From Porticoccaceae bacterium (GTDB lineage Bacteria; Pseudomonadota; Gammaproteobacteria; Pseudomonadales; Porticoccaceae): a DNA stretch of 64,000 nucleotides. Below the pieces are notes generated by a model. It saw only the letters and a list, made by a program, of their open reading frames with translations. It made no database searches and was not told the origin of the DNA. This document shows, piece after piece, positions 61,948 through 64,000 of this stretch (position 1 is its first letter; every line of letters begins with the position of its first letter). The stretch lies in the NCBI GenBank assembly GCA_902557735.1, contig CACEBC010000008.1, positions 1 to 64,000 on the forward strand, given 5' to 3'. Both the position numbers and the translations under genes were made by a program.

Positions 61948-64000
61948 ATGTCGGAAATAGCACCGCTAGTTCTCGTTGATGGCTCCTCTTATCTTTACAG
62001 AGCCTTTCACGCTTTACCTCCTCTATCAAATATCGAGAATCATCCCACTGGCGCAATGAAGGGTGTCACTTCGATGCTTTTGAGATTGCAGAAGGACTAC
62101 TCAGGAAGCTCTATAGCAGTTGTCTTTGATGCGAAAGGTAAAACATTTAGAGATGAAATCTTTCCGGAATATAAAGCTAACCGTCCTCCTATGCCAGAGG
62201 ATCTTAGGCAGCAAATTGACCCTATACACCGAATCGTGAAAGCGATGGGCTTCGCTCTACTGATGGTTCCTGGCGTCGAAGCAGATGATGTGATTGGGAC
62301 GCTCGCGAAGCAGGCAACTGAAATGGGAAGACACGTAATTATCTCCACTGGCGACAAAGATATGGCTCAACTCGTCAACGACTATGTAACGCTAGTAAAC
62401 ACCATGGATCGCAGCGAGCTCGATGTCGCGGGTGTAACTGAAAAGTTTGGGATTCCGCCCCAGTTCATCATCGACTACCTTGCGTTGATGGGCGACAAGA
62501 GTGACAATATTCCGGGAGTTCCAGGCATAGGAAAAAAAACCGCTGTCGAGTTAATCAAACAGCTGGGAAATCTATCTCAGATTTACGCAAACCTAGGCCA
62601 GGTAGTTGAACTGAATATTCGGGGCTCGAAAAGCCTTGCAGCAAAACTGGGTTCGCATGAGAACCAAGCTTTCTTATCGTATGACTTGGCAACAATAAAA
62701 ACCGACGTTAATTTACCCATTGATGCGGGGGAGCTACGCAATGCTCCGCTCCAAATTGATGTTCTGACAACTTTATTTGAAAAGTTCGAATTCAATAGTT
62801 TATTAGCTGAGTTAAGAACATCTGGGTCACTCTTCGCCTCCCTCTCTGAAGCCCCTCCGAAAGCAACACTGATAAACAAATTAGTTAATGAACCCGCATC
62901 TAATCAAAGCGTCCGCGAATTCAACTCCAATTATCGGTTGATAACCGAGGAAGAACAACTCCATGAGTGGATAGAAAAATTAAGAGAAAAAACTTTATTC
63001 GCGTTGGACACCGAAACGACAAGCCTCAATTACATGAGCGCCAAGTTGGTAGGTATTTCGTTAGCCGTAAACCCAGGTGAAGCAGCATATATTCCGTTTG
63101 CCCACGATTATATAGGAGCGCCTGATCAGATTCCCATGAATGTAGTCCTTAAATCACTTAAACCGCTACTGGAAGATCCCCTTTTGACTAAAGTTGGACA
63201 AAATTTAAAATATGACATCAACGTGCTAGCCCAGCATGGTGTTCACTTAAGAGGCGTGTTGCACGATACCATGTTGCAATCCTACGTCATAAATTCAACC
63301 GCCACTAAACATGATTTAACAAGTCTAGCAGATCACTATCTGGCTATAAAGACAACCTCATTCGAGAATGTTGCTGGCAAAGGAGCTTCCCAAATAACAT
63401 TCAATCAAGTCCCACTAGACACCGCGGCTCATTATGCCGCCGAGGACGCGGATGTGGCGCTTAGGCTGCATTCTGTATTGAACCCATTACTGGAACAATA
63501 CCGAGAAAAAGCTCGCCTTTTAAGGGAAATAGAGTCACCACTCATCTCGGTGCTGTCAAAGATTGAGCGGACCGGAGCTTTGCTGGATGCCGGCCTTCTC
63601 AAAACTCAAAGCGGACAAATTGCCGATAGGCTTAAAGACCTCGAAGAGGAGGCTTTTGTTCTGGCTGGCGAGCGGTTCAATCTGGCGTCTCCAAAACAAC
63701 TTAGCAATATTTTGTTCGACAAATTGAAACTACCAATTCGTAAAAAAACCTCAAAAGGTGTTCCATCGACTAAAGAAGAGGTCTTGCAAGATTTGGCTAT
63801 AGATTACCCCTTACCTGTTATACTTTTGGAGCATAGAGGATTGGCCAAACTCAAATCAACATATACAGATAAACTTCCCAATATGATTGACCCAGAGTCG
63901 GGTCGTGTTCACACCTCCTATCATCAGGCTGGCACAGCTACTGGCAGATTGTCATCTTCAAACCCTAACCTACAAAATATCCCCATAAAAACGAAGGAGG
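61948..64000 (+). CDS. polA: DNA polymerase I (3' end outside window)
   Basis: 684 codons are visible; the gene runs off the right edge. GGAGG at 61935-61939 precedes the ATG. The 5' nuclease domain has LVDGSSYLYRAFHALPPL, ISTGDKDMAQLV and GDKSDNIPGVPGIGKKTA. The 3'-5' proofreading domain keeps its metal residues in ALDTETTSLNYM and AAEDADVALRLH, so exonuclease activity should remain. The polymerase domain begins with LGTGRLSSSNPNLQNIP-like text. It fills gaps in repair and removes primers. Confidence 0.97.
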   Translation, partial: MSEIAPLVLVDGSSYLYRAFHALPPLSNIENHPTGAMKGVTSMLLRLQKDYSGSSIAVVFDAKGKTFRDEIFPEYKANRPPMPEDLRQQIDPIHRIVKAMGFALLMVPGVEADDVIGTLAKQATEMGRHVIISTGDKDMAQLVNDYVTLVNTMDRSELDVAGVTEKFGIPPQFIIDYLALMGDKSDNIPGVPGIGKKTAVELIKQLGNLSQIYANLGQVVELNIRGSKSLAAKLGSHENQAFLSYDLATIKTDVNLPIDAGELRNAPLQIDVLTTLFEKFEFNSLLAELRTSGSLFASLSEAPPKATLINKLVNEPASNQSVREFNSNYRLITEEEQLHEWIEKLREKTLFALDTETTSLNYMSAKLVGISLAVNPGEAAYIPFAHDYIGAPDQIPMNVVLKSLKPLLEDPLLTKVGQNLKYDINVLAQHGVHLRGVLHDTMLQSYVINSTATKHDLTSLADHYLAIKTTSFENVAGKGASQITFNQVPLDTAAHYAAEDADVALRLHSVLNPLLEQYREKARLLREIESPLISVLSKIERTGALLDAGLLKTQSGQIADRLKDLEEEAFVLAGERFNLASPKQLSNILFDKLKLPIRKKTSKGVPSTKEEVLQDLAIDYPLPVILLEHRGLAKLKSTYTDKLPNMIDPESGRVHTSYHQAGTATGRLSSSNPNLQNIPIKTKE

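Overview
The window looks like a chromosomal segment of a marine-type gammaproteobacterium. The basis is the conserved gene block on the right (trkH-trkA-rsmB-fmt-def, tsaC-hemF-aroE, a yheV-type gene, cyoE, sco, zur, polA), which follows the usual gammaproteobacterial order. The left part has the look of a marine heterotroph: TonB-dependent receptors, a sulfatase, a GH32 enzyme and many esterases. I cannot name the genus from sequence alone. No rRNA, tRNA or CRISPR array was seen.

Region 1 to about 39.7 kb is an accessory catabolic island. In order it holds a sulfatase (cut by the window edge), an acyl-CoA ligase, a GldA-type dehydrogenase, an enoyl-CoA hydratase, an ADP-ribosylglycohydrolase-family protein, a DUF3604 gene broken by a frameshift, a carboxylesterase, an acid-sugar kinase (OtnK family), two cyclase-family enzymes, a cupin, and a glutathione-transferase-like gene broken by an in-frame TAG. 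Then come two divergent paralogous TonB-dependent receptors, a stand-alone PEP-synthase/rifampicin-phosphotransferase-like enzyme, an SDR, a GH32 fructosidase, a metallophosphoesterase, an HD-domain protein, an enolase-superfamily enzyme and a DUF3089 hydrolase. A minus-strand operon follows (ADP-ribosylglycohydrolase, enolase-superfamily dehydratase, SDR, kelch protein, esterase). The last block is an unknown protein, an IS4-transposase-like protein without its catalytic residues, an alpha/beta hydrolase, a PhyH dioxygenase and a class II aldolase. The content suggests uptake through the outer membrane, removal of ester, sulfate and glycosyl groups, then sugar-acid dehydration and aldol or decarboxylation steps. 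The substrate is not identifiable.

The main unexpected signal is a palindrome, CACCCA-AAAA-TGGGTG, and close variants of it. It recurs in the promoter regions of the island: between the two TonB receptors, between the SDR and GH32 genes, upstream of the enolase gene, upstream of the minus-strand operon, upstream of the transposase-like gene and, as a half-site, upstream of the cyclase pair. No classical transcription factor is encoded in the island, so the regulator is unknown. The inactive transposase-like gene is one candidate.

Region 39.9 to 64 kb is core-like and seems lower in G+C by eye. It holds an isovaleryl-type acyl-CoA dehydrogenase, a small membrane protein, a PQQ-type sugar dehydrogenase, a DUF1295 membrane enzyme, an RpiR/HexR-type regulator, UvrD helicase, an orphan TRAP substrate-binding lipoprotein, TrkH/TrkA potassium uptake, RsmB, Fmt, Def, PurE, TsaC, HemF, AroE, a gamma-carbonic-anhydrase-like protein and YheV. 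The expected cox operon is missing. In its place is one chimeric gene that joins the two transmembrane helices of CoxB to a CxxxC domain like the small protein often found in cox operons, followed by cyoE and sco. Zur, with a putative Zur box, and the first two thirds of polA close the window.
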